DNA of 64,000 nt from Liolophura sinensis (Eukaryota > Mollusca > Polyplacophora > Chitonida > Chitonidae). The stretch is from NCBI RefSeq assembly GCF_032854445.1, contig NC_088295.1, forward strand, positions 59,251,249-59,315,248. The letters are read 5' to 3'. Under the pieces are notes generated by a model. It saw only the letters and a program-made list of their open reading frames with translations. It made no database searches and was not told the origin of the DNA. The position numbers were made by a program, and so were the translations under genes. Positions 39,936 to 52,398 of the stretch are shown one piece after another; the stretch's first letter is position 1, and each line of letters opens with the position of its first letter.

Positions 39936-42360
39936 AAATATACACCCGACGGAAAGAAGAATTTATAGTAATTCATTGCTCATCGTAGCATGGGAACGTT
40001 TACAAACTGAAACGATAACTTGTATTTAACATTATGCTTTCTCCATTAAGTGCATCTATAGAATGCCAGTTATTCCTGACGAATAGTTCATATGCAGTGA
40101 AGGGATTTCTTGGAACAAGACGAATTTATACACTTGAATCTCTTAGGATTTTTCTATTGAATATAAAGAAGTAACAAAAGAATTCTTCAGAGGGAAGAGT
40201 CCAAACATGCATTCGTGGTAGAATGGAGATCAGCTTTGCGAGTGTTGTCTCGAATACTGGCTATATAATGGCTACACCCGACTTTTCACTCAAGTATGAC
40301 TTTCTGAAAATGTAAGCTTTTTACTCTTCAATGCTTTTTCCAAATATGACTTTGGTCGTGTCCTGTGTGGAAAGGGTAAAATCGACCAGATTGAATACAT
40401 GATTTGTGTATGTTCATAATCATAAATTTACAATTGTTTTTTTTTTATCATCAATAATATTCTACCTTTCAAACTGCTCTTTGCGCTGTTCGCATAAATA
40501 AACACTTTGTAGTGACAACCTGGTTGACACTGAACCATTGAGACTGTTCTCAAAAGACAGATAATTTTCAATCCTACAACAACTGATTTTTTTCCAAGTA
40601 CTGCGCATGGAAACAAAGCAGTGTCCAAAAGCACCCCTTTGACACGACATTGTGGATTCAAGAACATGTGTATAGTTGTCGCATTCTAAACCCCATGATA
40701 GATGACGTCGTCTGGGGAATTCACTAAGCCCAGACTTGATTCCGTAACGTTGTACCTGTGTTCCACTGGTTAATGGCTGACAAATGGTCATTTCACTGAA
40801 ACCAGACAAACTACTTTCTCGGATTTGTTTCCAGACAGATGTATTAACGTCCAGCGGGAGTTAGGGATGTGTGATCTGAGTATATTGAACTGTTGTATGG
40901 TGTCCTGCGTTCAGGTCAGCCTTATTAGTGGTCTGTGGTATTAACATTTAAGTCTGAAAGTAATACATTTCTGAACAAAGTGCACTCCACCTTATGGTAT
41001 AGGCCCACGCTCAGTCTCCAATCGCCTCCATGCAACAGAGTTTCGAGTTTAAACGCTTTATTGCTGGAGGTAAAAAAAGCCCTACACTACTATTACTATA
41101 CTACTAAATGATAGGCAACTAATTTTCGTTACATTTACTGAAACAAGTGCGTCTGAAAAAGTTTCCCAAAATGGTACTTAGAGTAGACAAAGATGGACAA
41201 AACTGAGGACCTGAGGACGTAACAAATTCTTGAACTAAAAAGGTGTCATTTGTGTCTCCAGAACACAGCTGTGCAGGTGATCGGGTAATAACTTTTATCA
41301 ACAAATATTGTCTAACTTATCTGACATGCCACATGACCCGATAGGAGTATTTTATCTTTAACGACAAAAGAGCTCGATTTCAATGCTCCTTTATTGCTGG
41401 GGTTATCCTTACAGATGTCATGCCGTCGAGATACGGCTACACCATATCCCACGGCCCTATGTTCTCCCTTTAGATTTGCAATGAGTTCTTATCCAAATTT
41501 CACCTATGTATACTTATTGTTTACTTATGCCTATGACTGAAGATCGTGAAGTTATTTCCTTTCTCTAAGAACATTGAGATATGCCTTTAATGGTTTAAAA
41601 CATAAATCTATGAACTTCAGGAACAAAATATCCCACCTCTGCCTTTACCCAGAACAATACTTATATAGATGTTGTTGAAATTGTAAATTATAAGCTGCCT
41701 GGCTATACTTAATGCTTTTAAAGGTGGAACCGGACCTTTGGCCTTTGCGCTGAACCCATTATTTTCCCATGTATTACCTCCGGCACAAAAACCTTGAGCC
41801 CATCGGTGCTAAAATATGGGATAATTTCCCTTTGACCCTCCGAAAAGAGAAAACAATATGATTTAAGAAAGTTTCTTAACAACTTTTAGCAGTAATAGTC
41901 GTATTTTGTCCTCGTAAGATTTTGAGAATTACAAACATAAAAACTATATACAGATGATGATCAAAGAAAACGACCAATTTTATCATTATTTCCTGTTTTA
42001 TTTTATGTAAGTGTTACTAATGTCTCTTTCGGTGTGCTGTAATCATGTAATTAGAACCTCTGTCCCATAGCTTTTAACTAATATTTTTCTTTTTGGTACA
42101 AGAGATTCCGACATAAAGCTAAGTTTGGTATTGAAGTGAATACGGTGGTTACGATGATTTTATGCCGAGAAGCCCGGTTAGTGCCCAGAGGAAACTGTCG
42201 CATCTCGATGGGCAGCCTTCCCGACAGGTCTCCTGACTTAAAAACTACCCTCGGATTTTCCGTTAAATCCGTTCCTTGAATGATGAGTTATATAACTACA
42301 TACTCCTCGGCCCTACCCACCATGTTGAGCAGCTACATGTAGGCCTACGCGCCTGCCCTG
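39936..42360. other. Non-coding stretch
   Basis: No exon or recognised repeat. Minus-strand open frames at 40428-40809 overlap in two frames and look random. Confidence 0.45.
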
Positions 42361-42382
42361 CTTCTTAGTGGAGCTATAGAAG

Positions 42383-42413
42383 ATGGCGGCCACAGGCGAG
42401 GAGCTTGTGCCGT
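42383..42413 (+). CDS. Candidate first coding exon (weak)
   Basis: The sequence 'gaagatggcggccacag' has an ATG in good Kozak context (A at -3, G at +4). Ten codons follow, reading MAATGEELVP, and then a good splice donor 'gtaagc' in phase 1. Local GC is higher than the surroundings, as at many animal promoters. No downstream plus-strand exon was found to pair with it, so this rests on local signals only. It would converge on the minus-strand ZP gene, whose stop is at 44735. Confidence 0.25.
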
Positions 42414-43949
42414 GTAAGCCTTCATGACTACAATAAATCTATTCTTAAGCGAGTAAGGACATATGGTGGCGGGGCGGTGGGTGAGGAAAGGGGGTCTTTA
42501 GGTTGGTGTCTTTTATTTGCACGAGACTTGTTCGATAACAAAGAGAATGGGCTTGGACCTGCATTGACTACGAAATTAATACTGTTATCGTCGAGACTCC
42601 AAGGACGCTAGACCAATATAAGAAAAGGAGTTTGAGTCTTTCGGGGCTATTATGCGAACAATACCTTCGAAGTTAAAGAGCTAGAGTAAACGTGACGTCA
42701 CCTTGCTATCGATAATGGAGACGTGCTGAAGCTGTGTCAGAAAAGATACATGGCTGCGCAGATACGTCACATAATGTGTTTAGAGATCGAAGAACAGTGT
42801 AAGGTGCTGTGGAGACTAGCTATAGGGAAGTTGCGTACTTCTAGATAATGGACTTTTGATAATATGGGTAAGGAAGGCTCGGGGTATCCAAACTAACCTT
42901 TGACAGTTAGAGTCTAGTTGTAAACTTTTCCGCATGTGACGTACAGCTGTGCACTCCGTATTGGTTGTAATATGTGACAGGGAAGGCCGCATGGTGAAGG
43001 TGGAGCAAAATCAGTAATTTAAGAGAAAGACTATTGCTATTCAGCAGTTCGTCAGTAGGTTTCTAACTGTGCGTGAATGTCAGCTTGGTCGTGGGTGTTT
43101 TTTCCTGGCACACACGGTGAAAAACACGACATTGAAGTGAAATCCCGAAGATCACCCACTGCCGGTATCGTCCAACGCAAACACGAGCCCAACCAGGAAG
43201 TCGGTTTGAAGTGTAAGGGAGACCACTCTCACATTCAAGTTAATATCACGAAAAAGGAACAGTTCCCTCCCTTAGCAAAAGAGCCTGTAATCACTTGTGA
43301 AAAACTGTTTTCCACCCACCAATTTCTGAATCTTGTTATTTCCACATAATACACACGGATTAATTTGTTATTTGTTATTCAACATCTAAAAATACAACGG
43401 TAAGCCTATGTTTTTTGAACTTGATGAGGGACACCACACAGGTGCATATACATATTTGGTATAGTCTTGTTTTTTCTTTTAACATGGGTAAGTGTACAGC
43501 CAGATGGGTTTATTTGTACGCAGCAAAGACGCACCGTTCGTGAAACTGCCATTAAATATGTGCCACATACGTGTAGGTACGGTAGCAATAAGTAGCCACT
43601 CCCTAGGGGGAAAAGCCGCAGATGAACCGCTGGGAATATATTCCACACCTCATTGCGAAGAGGACTCCTGACATGACTCGGCTAGCGAGGAAACCCTTCC
43701 GGATTACACCCCACCGCATACAGGACATAGGACATAAATACGATCCAAATTTTAACTAGATGATTTAGTTTATTTTTCGATCAACAAGTCTTGAAAGGGT
43801 TCTACGTACTTCAAGTAACGAACTACTGTAGCAACGCCCATCTATATCACTAACAAAAATCATCTGGTACAGACTATAGGTCACTAGTCGTAAACTCTCA
43901 TAACAGCACTAAACAATTCGTTTAATACAAAAACAATGTGGTAAAATTT
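42414..43949. other. No supported gene
   Basis: A plus-strand open frame at 43077-43349 has mixed composition but no clear acceptor or domain. Otherwise nothing is recognised. Confidence 0.4.
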
Positions 43950-44158
43950 ATTTGTTTATTTATTTATTTCATTGGTGTTACGCCGTACTCAAGACAATTT
44001 CACTTTTACGACGGCGGCCAGCATTATGGTGGGAGGAAACCGGACAGAGCCTGGGGAAACCCACAACCATCTGCAAGTTGCTGCAAGACCTTTCCGCTTA
44101 CGACCTGAGAGAAAGCCAGTATGGACTTAAACATGCAGCGACCGCATGAGAGACTCCT
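43950..44158 (-). mobile_element. SINE family I
   Basis: Reverse-oriented: (aaat)n tail, 'tcattggtgttacgccgtac', 'ggccagcattatggtgggag', 'cccacaaccatctgcaagtt', then a shortened head. It lies 3' of the ZP gene stop codon. Confidence 0.85.
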
Positions 44159-44734
44159 GTAAACAACGTGGTAAAATACGATTTGTAAGGATGACAAACG
44201 ATGACAAGGGTCGGTGAATTGGGTTGGAGAGTGTGGCAGACTGGCCCTCATCTGTTGTCTTTCATCAAATGATACTTGAACTCCACACACTCCACCCATC
44301 ACCCACCCTACACCAGCACACACTTGTTCTGCGGACAACAGCTGCATACCCTAACCAAAACAGCAGGTATGTACTGCCAGTGCCTATACAGCGTATAGCC
44401 TAATAGAATGTAGTGTGAACGTGTGGGCCAACGCCAGGAATTCGTTCATGGCAACAGACGGCTTTAACATGTATTGCGATCGACATAGCCAATATTCACT
44501 TTGTGGAGTTAACCGTGTCGAGGTACAGAAATAAACTAATAAATGTAAACTGAGGAGTGCTTAAATAAAAGCGAAAAAACTATGACAATTTATAAAGAAA
44601 AATTACAAATATATGTAAACCCCCAAAAAATAGTTTAAAAAGATACTTACTCATAACAGCAGCAGAAAAACAGGTATTAGTTTTAAAAAAAAATTCAAAG
44701 AGAGAAAACAATTCTCAATAGACACTTTCACTGC

Positions 44735-44961
44735 CTAGACCGCGGATTCGCCACGCCTCCGGCGCATCCGATGTGTCCAGCAGACGTACATGGACAGGAC
44801 CAGGCAAAGCACAGCAACCGGAACACACGCAGAGAGGACGGTGATGATGGTCACGCGCGGGATCCGCTCCGGGTATCCCGGTATAACTTCCCTGTGAGAC
44901 TTCCGCTCCAGCTGCAGGAATCTCACAGTCTTCGTCACAGACAGCGAGACTTCACGGTCAT
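44735..44961 (-). CDS. ZP protein, last exon: TM helix and tail
   Basis: Acceptor 'ccctgcacag' precedes a 75-codon exon entered in phase 1 and ending at TAG (44737-44735). It reads DREVSLSVTKTVRFLQLERK, then a linker, then a hydrophobic helix (VTIITVLSACVPVAVLCLVL) and a stop-transfer tail HRMRRRRGESAV. This is a type I membrane anchor with a 15-20 residue cytosolic tail. The exon is far more GC-rich than its flanks. 'ERKSHR' is the only basic cluster before the membrane and could be a processing site. Confidence 0.85.
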
Positions 44962-45529
44962 CTGTGCAGGGTGAAAAACAACATAAGTGCCTGAACTGTG
45001 AGACAAGAAATTTTCAGTTATACGATGGCGGTCGGTGTTACGAGTGGAGGAAACCGGCATGCGACTTGACGAACTGACGAACTGATGAACAGGAAGTTCC
45101 ATGTGTGACAAACAGATATGCTCGCTTTGCACTCCATATTGGTACCGTGCAAGTTTTTAACGAATGTTAAACTGGAAGCGGCCAAACCAGCGCCCCATGA
45201 AGGCCCCAGCACTGACGGTGGGTAATCTAAAAATTTCCTGTCTAAGGCCTGGTTTGAACGCACAGCTGGTGTGTTCCAGGGATACAAAACGAAGCACCTT
45301 TACATCAAGCAATTCTGTCTAACCCATTTCACAAAGAAAATATCTGGCTACGTTTTTGTTCTTAGATTTTCAAAGATAGCCCGATATCCTCAGCCATGTT
45401 TGAATGTGGCTTGGAGGAAAGAAATACAGCTTTAAAAGTGACATAATAAAAAAGTAACATATTTTTATATTATGTTTAAATAATAATTGAATTTCATTTT
45501 TTGATGCCAATTTAACCATTATTATCGTG

Positions 45530-45852
45530 GGTTCCACCGGCCCTGGATCAATCCTGGGTCGAGTCACACCTAAGACTTTAAAAGAGGAAGTTGTAAATTC
45601 CTCGCTTGGCGTTCAGCATGAAGGGGATAGTGCAACGACTGGTTGACCCGTATCAGTATAATGGCTCGGGCGACTTACTTGCCTTCGGTAAGGCGTCTCA
45701 GTGAAGCAGCACTAGATCAAAGAGCGGTGGAAATCCGTCATGCTACAAGGAGGCAAATGACATACACCCTAAGGATTCCTTCGTCGCCATATGACTGAAA
45801 AATTGGTGAGTACGACGTTAAACCCCACTCACTCACTCACTCACTCACTCGT
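45530..45852 (+). mobile_element. SINE family II, full length
   Basis: Head 'ggatcaatcctgggtcgagt', the full body, the 3' end 'actgaaaaattggtgagtac', and an (actc)n tail at about 45828-45852. It is the most complete of the four copies and shows that the family ends in a tetranucleotide microsatellite. It lies antisense in the last ZP intron. Confidence 0.88.
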
Positions 45853-46679
45853 GGGTTCCACCAATCAGATTGATGTATAGTGGCCACATAGTCGGTTAGG
45901 GTAAGTCAGCTAAACTTTAGGCAATTTTACGTTTGTCAAACGACCTAGTCAATTATTTTGGTTGTGTACTTAGGGTAGTCGGCTAAATGACCCTAGGTCG
46001 ACTAATACACCTCAGACGGCTGCAAAAGTTTGTGAAACAGGCCCTTGGCTTTTAACATCTGGAGCTTTAATCAATCTTGTGTTAAATTTCTTCGCTGCAG
46101 GTTTAACGTGGAGAATTTTGGTCCGTCCTACATGATGAAGAACAATCGCTTCGTCTGAGCTCTCTCCGGTTTCCTCCATTATCATCACGTAATTATGATC
46201 GTCAAGTGAAATAAATGTGCAGAAACACCCATGAAGTAAAGAAACAAAGAAACAAAAAATATCAGGATAAAGTCAATCTTTGTCGTGGAATACAAAGGAG
46301 ATGGGAGTAGTTTTCGATTCTTGGTTCACGTAAAGTAAAAGGGAGCAAAAATATCAATGCCAAAGAGAGTTCTCAGATTGCGAAGAACGTTTCAGTCTCT
46401 TGGGTTTGGGTTTGGACACCGTGAGAAATCTGCACTTAAGCGTTATGATTAATTACAATAACCGAAAAGAAAATTACCAACCAAAACTGTTTCAGGGACA
46501 GAGATGGAAAGAATATAAATGCATCAATCATATTGTAGTTTTTTTCCGAAAAGTATTAACATAAACTTTCACTTACCTATACTAGTGCTGTAGTTTAAAT
46601 TGAAGGACCTCTTTTTCCTTTCCTCCATGGCGCAAGAGTTCTGCAACATATGTCATGAAACATGTAAGGTGAATATGTT

Positions 46680-47060
46680 CAGCTCAACACGAGCAATAAA
46701 CGAAGCCATGTTGAACACCAATAACAATAAATGCATGTTGGACATCAACAATAGACTAAAAGGCAACAATGACAATAGCAAAGCACAACACCAACAATAA
46801 ACCAAAGCTGGACTCAAAACAAAGGACAAACACTAACAAAAATCATGGCAATATCAACACCGACACCAACTCATGGCAAGACTCAACATCAACAATAATA
46901 ATGGCAAGACTCAACATCAACATTAAATAAAACATAGACTCAAAACAAAAATACCAATAATAATCACGTCAAAACACCAACAAAAGCTAGACTGAAAGCA
47001 AAAAATAATCACGGCAAGACCAACAACAATTATACAAGACTCAAAGTCAACAACAATCAT
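46680..47060. repeat. A/C-rich degenerate tandem region
   Basis: Recurring words 'actcaacatcaacaat', 'caaaa' and 'atcacggcaagac' at irregular 30-45 bp steps, almost without G. Short plus-strand open frames here are low-complexity. Confidence 0.7.
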
Positions 47061-47095
47061 AGCAAAGATGTATTCCAAACATAATTTTGTTGATC

Positions 47096-47238
47096 TGTCT
47101 GCCAACAACCTGCGGATGGTTGTTGGCTTCCTCGAGCTCTGTCCGGTTTCCTCTCATCATGATGCTGGCCGCCATCGTATAAGTGAAATATCTTGGAGTG
47201 TATGGCGTAAACCACCAATCAAATAAGTAAATATTTAT
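47096..47238 (+). mobile_element. SINE family I, 5'-truncated
   Basis: 'aacaacctgcggatggttgt', 'ggtttcctctcatcatgatg', 'ataagtgaaatatc', (aaat)n tail. Confidence 0.82.
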
Positions 47239-47611
47239 TTATACATTTATTTATCTATGCATTTATTTTCTGATGGAGGCTATAACCGAGATTTAGGTAA
47301 AAAAAATCCACACTGGCTATTCAAATCAAATTTGCTCTATTCGCCGAGAATATATCAAGATTTTGTCTTTCGGAAAACATCCGACTTGTACCTGTACATT
47401 TTAAAGTCGTAAAACGTTCGAGACGTTTTCACTTGTATGATATCTGCCATATTTATAGATGGCAGAAACCAGATTGTCCTAATTAAGAATGATACCTGAT
47501 AAATCTCCTCACTGGATTCGATTGTAATTCGTCAAAATCCTATGTTGTCATCACATTCAATAAACAGTCAGACTGAATACTATGCCTGGGAAGCCCATAG
47601 GGTACTCACAC

Positions 47612-47763
47612 CATCACAGTATCCGTCACATATAGAAAAGGTGCAGTGAAACGTTAATACTTCCGGGCCGACTAGTCGGAAACCGCGAAAATACGGACTG
47701 ACAGCAATGTTGCCTGTGGTGTGAAACCCTTCGTTGATCGGCAACACCAGCCCGTCACCGCAG
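47612..47763 (-). CDS. ZP protein, exon for the end of ZP-C
   Basis: Acceptor 'ttacttacag'; entered in phase 2 and left in phase 1. It reads CGDGLVLPINEGFHTTGNIA..., then VLTFHCTFSICDGYCD. The opening Cys after a Gly completed across the junction, and the late F-H-C...C...C block, are typical of the C-terminal half of ZP domains. The donor used here is G|gtgtga, chosen because it keeps frame with the 44961 exon. Two bases on lies a better-looking donor, gtgagt, which would need another exon in between. Confidence 0.8.
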
Positions 47764-48177
47764 CTGTAAGTAAAATATCAAGTAAACTTACATCTACACT
47801 AACGATTTCCAAGACAGCTGGCCTATACTAGTGGTTGTATTCCTTTTTCTGTATATATTAGATGGTTTTCTTTGAACAAGGACAATGTTAGGTTTGAGTT
47901 TAATGTTCCAAAAGCACTTTAAGGATACACGAAACGCTTGGTTTTTATTTCCTAATTCGGGGTATATAAGATGGCATAACATATAAAAGTACAAAAAATC
48001 TTCTCAGTTCTATAAATTATTTTAAACCACGTTTTTCCTAAGGCCCAAGTGCTCACTCCGGAAATTCAGTACCCAACTGTGGTGACGTAAACGATGAAAG
48101 TGGTCAAAAAACAATTTTGTTTGGAGGAGGACTAAAATGAGGGACGCTAAGCTAGAATGCTCATCGATGACGTCATT

Positions 48178-48300
48178 TCATTTATCTTATTAGGGTTTTT
48201 CGCCGCACTCAACAATATTTGATTTATACGACTGCGGCTAGTATTATGGTGGAAGGAAACCGAAGGAAACCCATGATCATCCGCAGGTTGATGCTGTGAA
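48178..48300 (-). mobile_element. SINE family I, partial
   Basis: Reverse-oriented tail and body ('gggtttttcgccgcactcaa', 'gctagtattatggtggaagg', 'cccatgatcatccgcaggtt') in the intron between two ZP-C exons. Confidence 0.75.
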
Positions 48301-48634
48301 TATTAAGTCTAAGAGTTCAATTAGACATTTGTTCAAAACTTAATGCGCTGATGCCAAAGATTTTGACAATAGAACGAAACAGTCTTTCAGAAAAACAACA
48401 GAATTTTTACCCTCTTATAAAAGATGACGAGGCATCGTGTTTCCGGCCTCCTAACATAGCGCATCCCATGGCCGAGTAAGAATTCCAGATTAAAAGATGA
48501 TTTACAGAGCACGTCAGAACAAAATGGCTGGGGCAGATTTATTTCTACTCCTCTCCCGAATTAACTAAAGGTATGTTATTTATTGTCTTTTCGTTCAAGG
48601 AACAGGCACTGAAGTATAACGCATGAATACGTAC

Positions 48635-48862
48635 CCAGCGCGGAGAATAGGGTATGACGACACCGCGTTCCTGGCCAGGCAGCTTAAAGCTTGAAAACCA
48701 ACCCCAGGGTGGGAGATCTGCACAGCCCTCAGACGAATCCTCTTACCCATGGGAATTATGCCTGACTCTTCGGGATTCCCCTTGAAATCAACAATTTGAA
48801 GACGAACTTGAACTTTGGATTTCTCGCCAACCAATGTCTGATGCTCGTTTGCAGCTAGGTAC
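48635..48862 (-). CDS. ZP protein, ZP-C exon
   Basis: Acceptor 'tctatttatcag', donor GG|gtacgt; phases 2 in, 2 out. It reads YLAANEHQTLVGEKSKVQVR, LQIVDFKGNPEESG and, further on, GKRIRLRAVQISHPGVGFQA followed by LSCLARNAVSSYP. The alternating hydrophobic strands and the G-x-x-hydrophobic-R...C-x-A pattern fit the first part of the ZP-C module. The donor splits a Gly codon that continues into the next exon. Confidence 0.85.
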
Positions 48863-49001
48863 CTGATAAATAGATTGTCCAAGAAGCAGCCATTGGAATG
48901 GCAGAACGATAATACGCATATTTCTAGTTACATCATTACGACGACTGGTTGACGTCCCAGTGCCGCTTACATGGCCGCTTTACGACACGGTAGTGCTCAG
49001 G

Positions 49002-49612
49002 CTGATTAAAATCAGATCGTATGTATAGGCCTATCGCTTCACTAACAACAATCTAACACACTTCCTATCCCGGCGTGTGACCTCCGATGAGCTATGACGT
49101 AAACAACCAGAGGTCATTGCCGCCTGTAGCGACCAATCAGTATGAAGCAATCGTTTTCGCCGGGAAAAGCCTATACAGAGAGTTAAATCCCCAACTACAG
49201 TCAATGTCTGTCGGAAAAAAATTGGATATTCCCATTTCTCCGCAGCGTAAGTGCCTTGGCTCGTCAACGTGCTGGACTCGCCAAGGAAAACGTATTGTCG
49301 ATTTTCTTCAAACGACTGTTTGTTCTGCGAATTTAAGTTCGTCATAGTGAAGCAAATAGCGTCAAAATGGGAGTACAAAAACAATAAAATCGTAGGATTT
49401 GCTTTGCGGCCAGATGTTGACCATGCTGTTGCTTGTCTGTTGCTTCACGACTCGTGGTTTTCCGTAAGTTACCCCCAGCTTCGGCTCTGTCCGTGACTGC
49501 TACGTTGTTTCGAGCAGCACGTCTACGACTGGCTGAAAGATACACACTAGTTGCATGCACCGGGGATAGGAAATGCATCAGGTCGATATACATACAATCT
49601 GATTTTAATCAG
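49002..49612. mobile_element. MITE-like element with inverted ends
   Basis: A 26-bp terminal inverted repeat (left 49002-49027, right 49587-49612, one mismatch; it begins 'ctgattaaaatcagat') bounds 611 bp. Weaker inverted similarity ('ttcctatccc') continues inward to about 80 bp. No transposase is inside. A clear target-site duplication was not seen, so the exact ends are uncertain. It lies in a ZP intron, and open frames on both strands within it are not considered genes. Confidence 0.7.
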
Positions 49613-50060
49613 ATTGGGTAGAGCTACTTGTTCAACTTTCAACATGACAGTATTCGAAACTAAATAAAACTATCGACAGAATATGTTTATTTTTTTTCAA
49701 TTCTTGAAAAAGAACATAATTTAGACGATTAATTTGACCCCACTGTGCAGCAAAGCGACGAAATCACGTCGCAAAGAGACGTGACTCTTGTTTTCAAACC
49801 TAAAACCCAATAAATTTGTTAAGCCGCGTGAAATTGAATCGACTTGAATTTTTAAAAATCCATATAAATATTATGTGAACTGTCAATCCATTTTAGTCAA
49901 AAGGTATAAATCATATGAAGCAGAGCTTGTCCAGTTTTCATTCTACATTAATTCGAAAACACAAATTGCTAGTGATCAACCAATGTAAAAAGTATTTACA
50001 TGCAATTTTCAAGTTTCAAATCGCTTTCTAACAGTTTTTCGGTGTTTTTTTTATACTTAC

Positions 50061-50215
50061 GATTTGTGTATATTTATTTTTGCTGTCAACGCGTGTCCAT
50101 GAGCATCGTAGGAACATGTTACTGTTACCAAATTCCCCTTTGTGATAAGTCTAGCCTTGTTTTCGCCCCATCCATACTCCACATTAACGAAAAAAGTATT
50201 TCCGCCTGTTTTTTT
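50061..50215 (-). CDS. ZP protein, ZP-N exon with C4
   Basis: Acceptor 'catttcttgcag', donor TC|gtaagt; phases 0 in, 2 out. It reads KKTGGNTFFVNVEYGWGENK, then ITKGNLVTVTCSYDAHG. The V-x-V-x-C-x-Y motif is the classic end of the ZP-N module, where the fourth conserved Cys lies. A second AG 9 bp inside would break the frame, which supports the chosen acceptor. Confidence 0.85.
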
Positions 50216-51074
50216 CTGCAAGAAATGGATTGATAAAATGGAGCATAATGTATCACAAAATCCACAGTCATTTCGGTTAACAAATGCCCTTTGGACTCCA
50301 CCAGTAAACTGAAAACGTTTAAAAAAGAAAAATGGCGGACAGCGATCTGCCTCAGTTATATGTCACAAATGGTTCAGTAGGTCATCAACTGAAAGAAAGT
50401 GGCTTGAGAAACTTGACAACGTCACGGAAAGGCAGGAATGAACCACAGGCTACCGAGCTTTGACCCGAATTAATTTAGGTGAGAAAAGCCTCCCATTAAC
50501 TCACCGGTAAAATTAAAGCATTGCCAGAAACAATTAATATGATTCCATGACCATGCCGAGTGGTAACTGCAATGTGTGACCCGATAAGACCCAATGAGTA
50601 TTAAGCGTCGGTTGCAGTTGTGGCTTTAAAAACACCTGACCATGCAAAAGTAAGCGCCGTGACAAAAGCAACTGTACATATATGTCTTATGTTTTCTTGA
50701 ATACATTGTAAAGCACCATTAAAACAATTAGCTAATTTAATGAATCTCTCTGGATCTTAATAAGAATAGAATTCACCGCTGAACAACCAGAAAAGTTGAC
50801 CAATGAGACTGTACCAATTTTGGCTAAGCTTTAAAAATCGCGCTACTGAAAATATGAGATCTATGTATGTAGATAGCGTGGATTGCAAATGGCATTATTT
50901 AATGGACTCTCTGAATTCTTTAATATTGATAAAACAAATAATTTTGCACTAAGAAAAAATTGATGCAGTGTTCCTTGTTCCGACTGCAGAAAACAGGACC
51001 ATGCACGCAGCACACCTTATCGTCAACGAGATTATATCATTTTGAGAACACAAAAGGTTAAAAAAACAACTCAC

Positions 51075-51259
51075 GTAAAATACACAAAAGGGACCCTTAT
51101 AGGTTTGTTCGAATGTCCCGTTGAGTGTATAGACGACCCCGTTTTCGGAGGTAAACTGTTTCTTCCCATTCAAACATATGGCGGTAGCGGTACCTGGCAC
51201 ATCCACTGTGAGTTGTAACACTGGAGTGTCGTTTATCGTTGTCGGACATTTGGGACGGA
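51075..51259 (-). CDS. ZP protein, ZP-N exon with C1-C3
   Basis: Acceptor 'gatttgttttggtag', donor TAC|gtgagt; phases 1 in, 0 out. It starts (F)RPKCPTTINDTPVLQLTVD and includes ATAICLNGKKQFTSENGVVY and GPFCVFY. Its three cysteines are C1, C2 and C3 of the ZP-N half. With the Cys of the following exon they complete the four-cysteine set expected for this module. Confidence 0.85.
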
Positions 51260-51742
51260 CTACCAAAACAAATCATAATATTACGGATTATATTAATATT
51301 AATATTAGTTTGCATAAGTTAAAAGTACTATTATTTATAAAATGGTTGTGTTGTATTTTGTTTTAGTACTTCCGTTGTATCCATATAAGCACGTGATTGC
51401 CTGGCGTTTGACTTTCAAACTTCTATCGATTTTGCTGGCTTTTCTTATTTCACACCACAACGCGGTTCTCCATCTAACCATACAGTGCGATAATTCGATA
51501 CCAATCGAGGGGTTGTCGATAATGCGATACCCATCGAGGGATTTTTTTTTATTTATTACATTTGCAAATAACTGTTCATGTTCTTTCATCGGATATTTGC
51601 ATCATTTTTCTATTTTTTCCTCCTTGAAATGAACAAGGAAAGTATTCAAACTACACTTATCTCCCCATAACATTTTAGTCATACATCTAGCGCAATTCTT
51701 AGACTGTATTATAGATTGTAAAGACTGTAAAGCATAACTTAC

Positions 51743-51797
51743 ATTCCACTATAGGCTTGCCTTCGCTCGATTCACTGTCATAGGAAGCCATAGCTAT
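51743..51797 (-). CDS. ZP protein, short linker exon
   Basis: Acceptor 'ttctacacaccag', donor T|gtaagt. The 55 nt read IAMASYDSESSEGKPIVE plus one base, which completes a Phe codon in the next exon. Acidic/Ser-rich linker just N-terminal to the ZP domain. Support is the pair of good splice sites and the matching phase; no domain is recognisable. Confidence 0.65.
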
Positions 51798-52398
51798 CTG
51801 GTGTGTAGAAAATACTTTGCTTATTTGCATACCAATAGATAATTCATGCACAACAAGTAGACAGACTCATGGCCTAGTGACATAATAGCCTGCCTGAATG
51901 AATGAACGAATGAATGATTGGGGTCCAGACTTGGGTGAATCCAATTTCCCTACATTACAACCATAGGAGAGGTTTAGTCATCTAGTCGAGACAAGCAAAT
52001 ATAACCAACTTTTCACTGACAATATGCGACTCAGATTTATTGTTCCCGGGAGTAAACCACCGACCTTTGGCAAGTTACTAATGAACTTTCCCGCATGTGC
52101 GGTAAAGATGTGCACACCACATAGTTGTAAAACAAGTGGTCTCCACGAACATACACGTAAGGTTGTTAAAACGGCGCGACGAGCGTCATCGACAGGCTAC
52201 TGTCATCAAGGCCCCTACTGACAATGACTACTTTCTAACTGTCGATAAATGACATCACATTTGGAATTTTTTAAAAAAATACTAGTTGTCTCTTCTATGT
52301 TCTGTTATAAATTAAAACATATATACACTCAACTTCAGAATACTGATAATGACGTAAGTCTAAAAATCTCTAAAACAAAGACACTAGATAGTTTCAAA

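Larger units (their letters stand above)
44962..47611 (-). other. Intron of ZP gene
   Basis: It holds a SINE family II copy (45530), a degraded SINE I trace near 46140-46240, an A/C-rich simple region (46680-47060) and a truncated SINE I (47096). If the donor choice at 47612/47610 is wrong, a small extra exon must also lie here. Confidence 0.6.

Noticed and set aside
43077-43349. 90-codon plus-strand frame near the candidate first exon at 42.38 kb
   Set aside because: No acceptor in a matching phase was seen at its start and no domain is recognisable.
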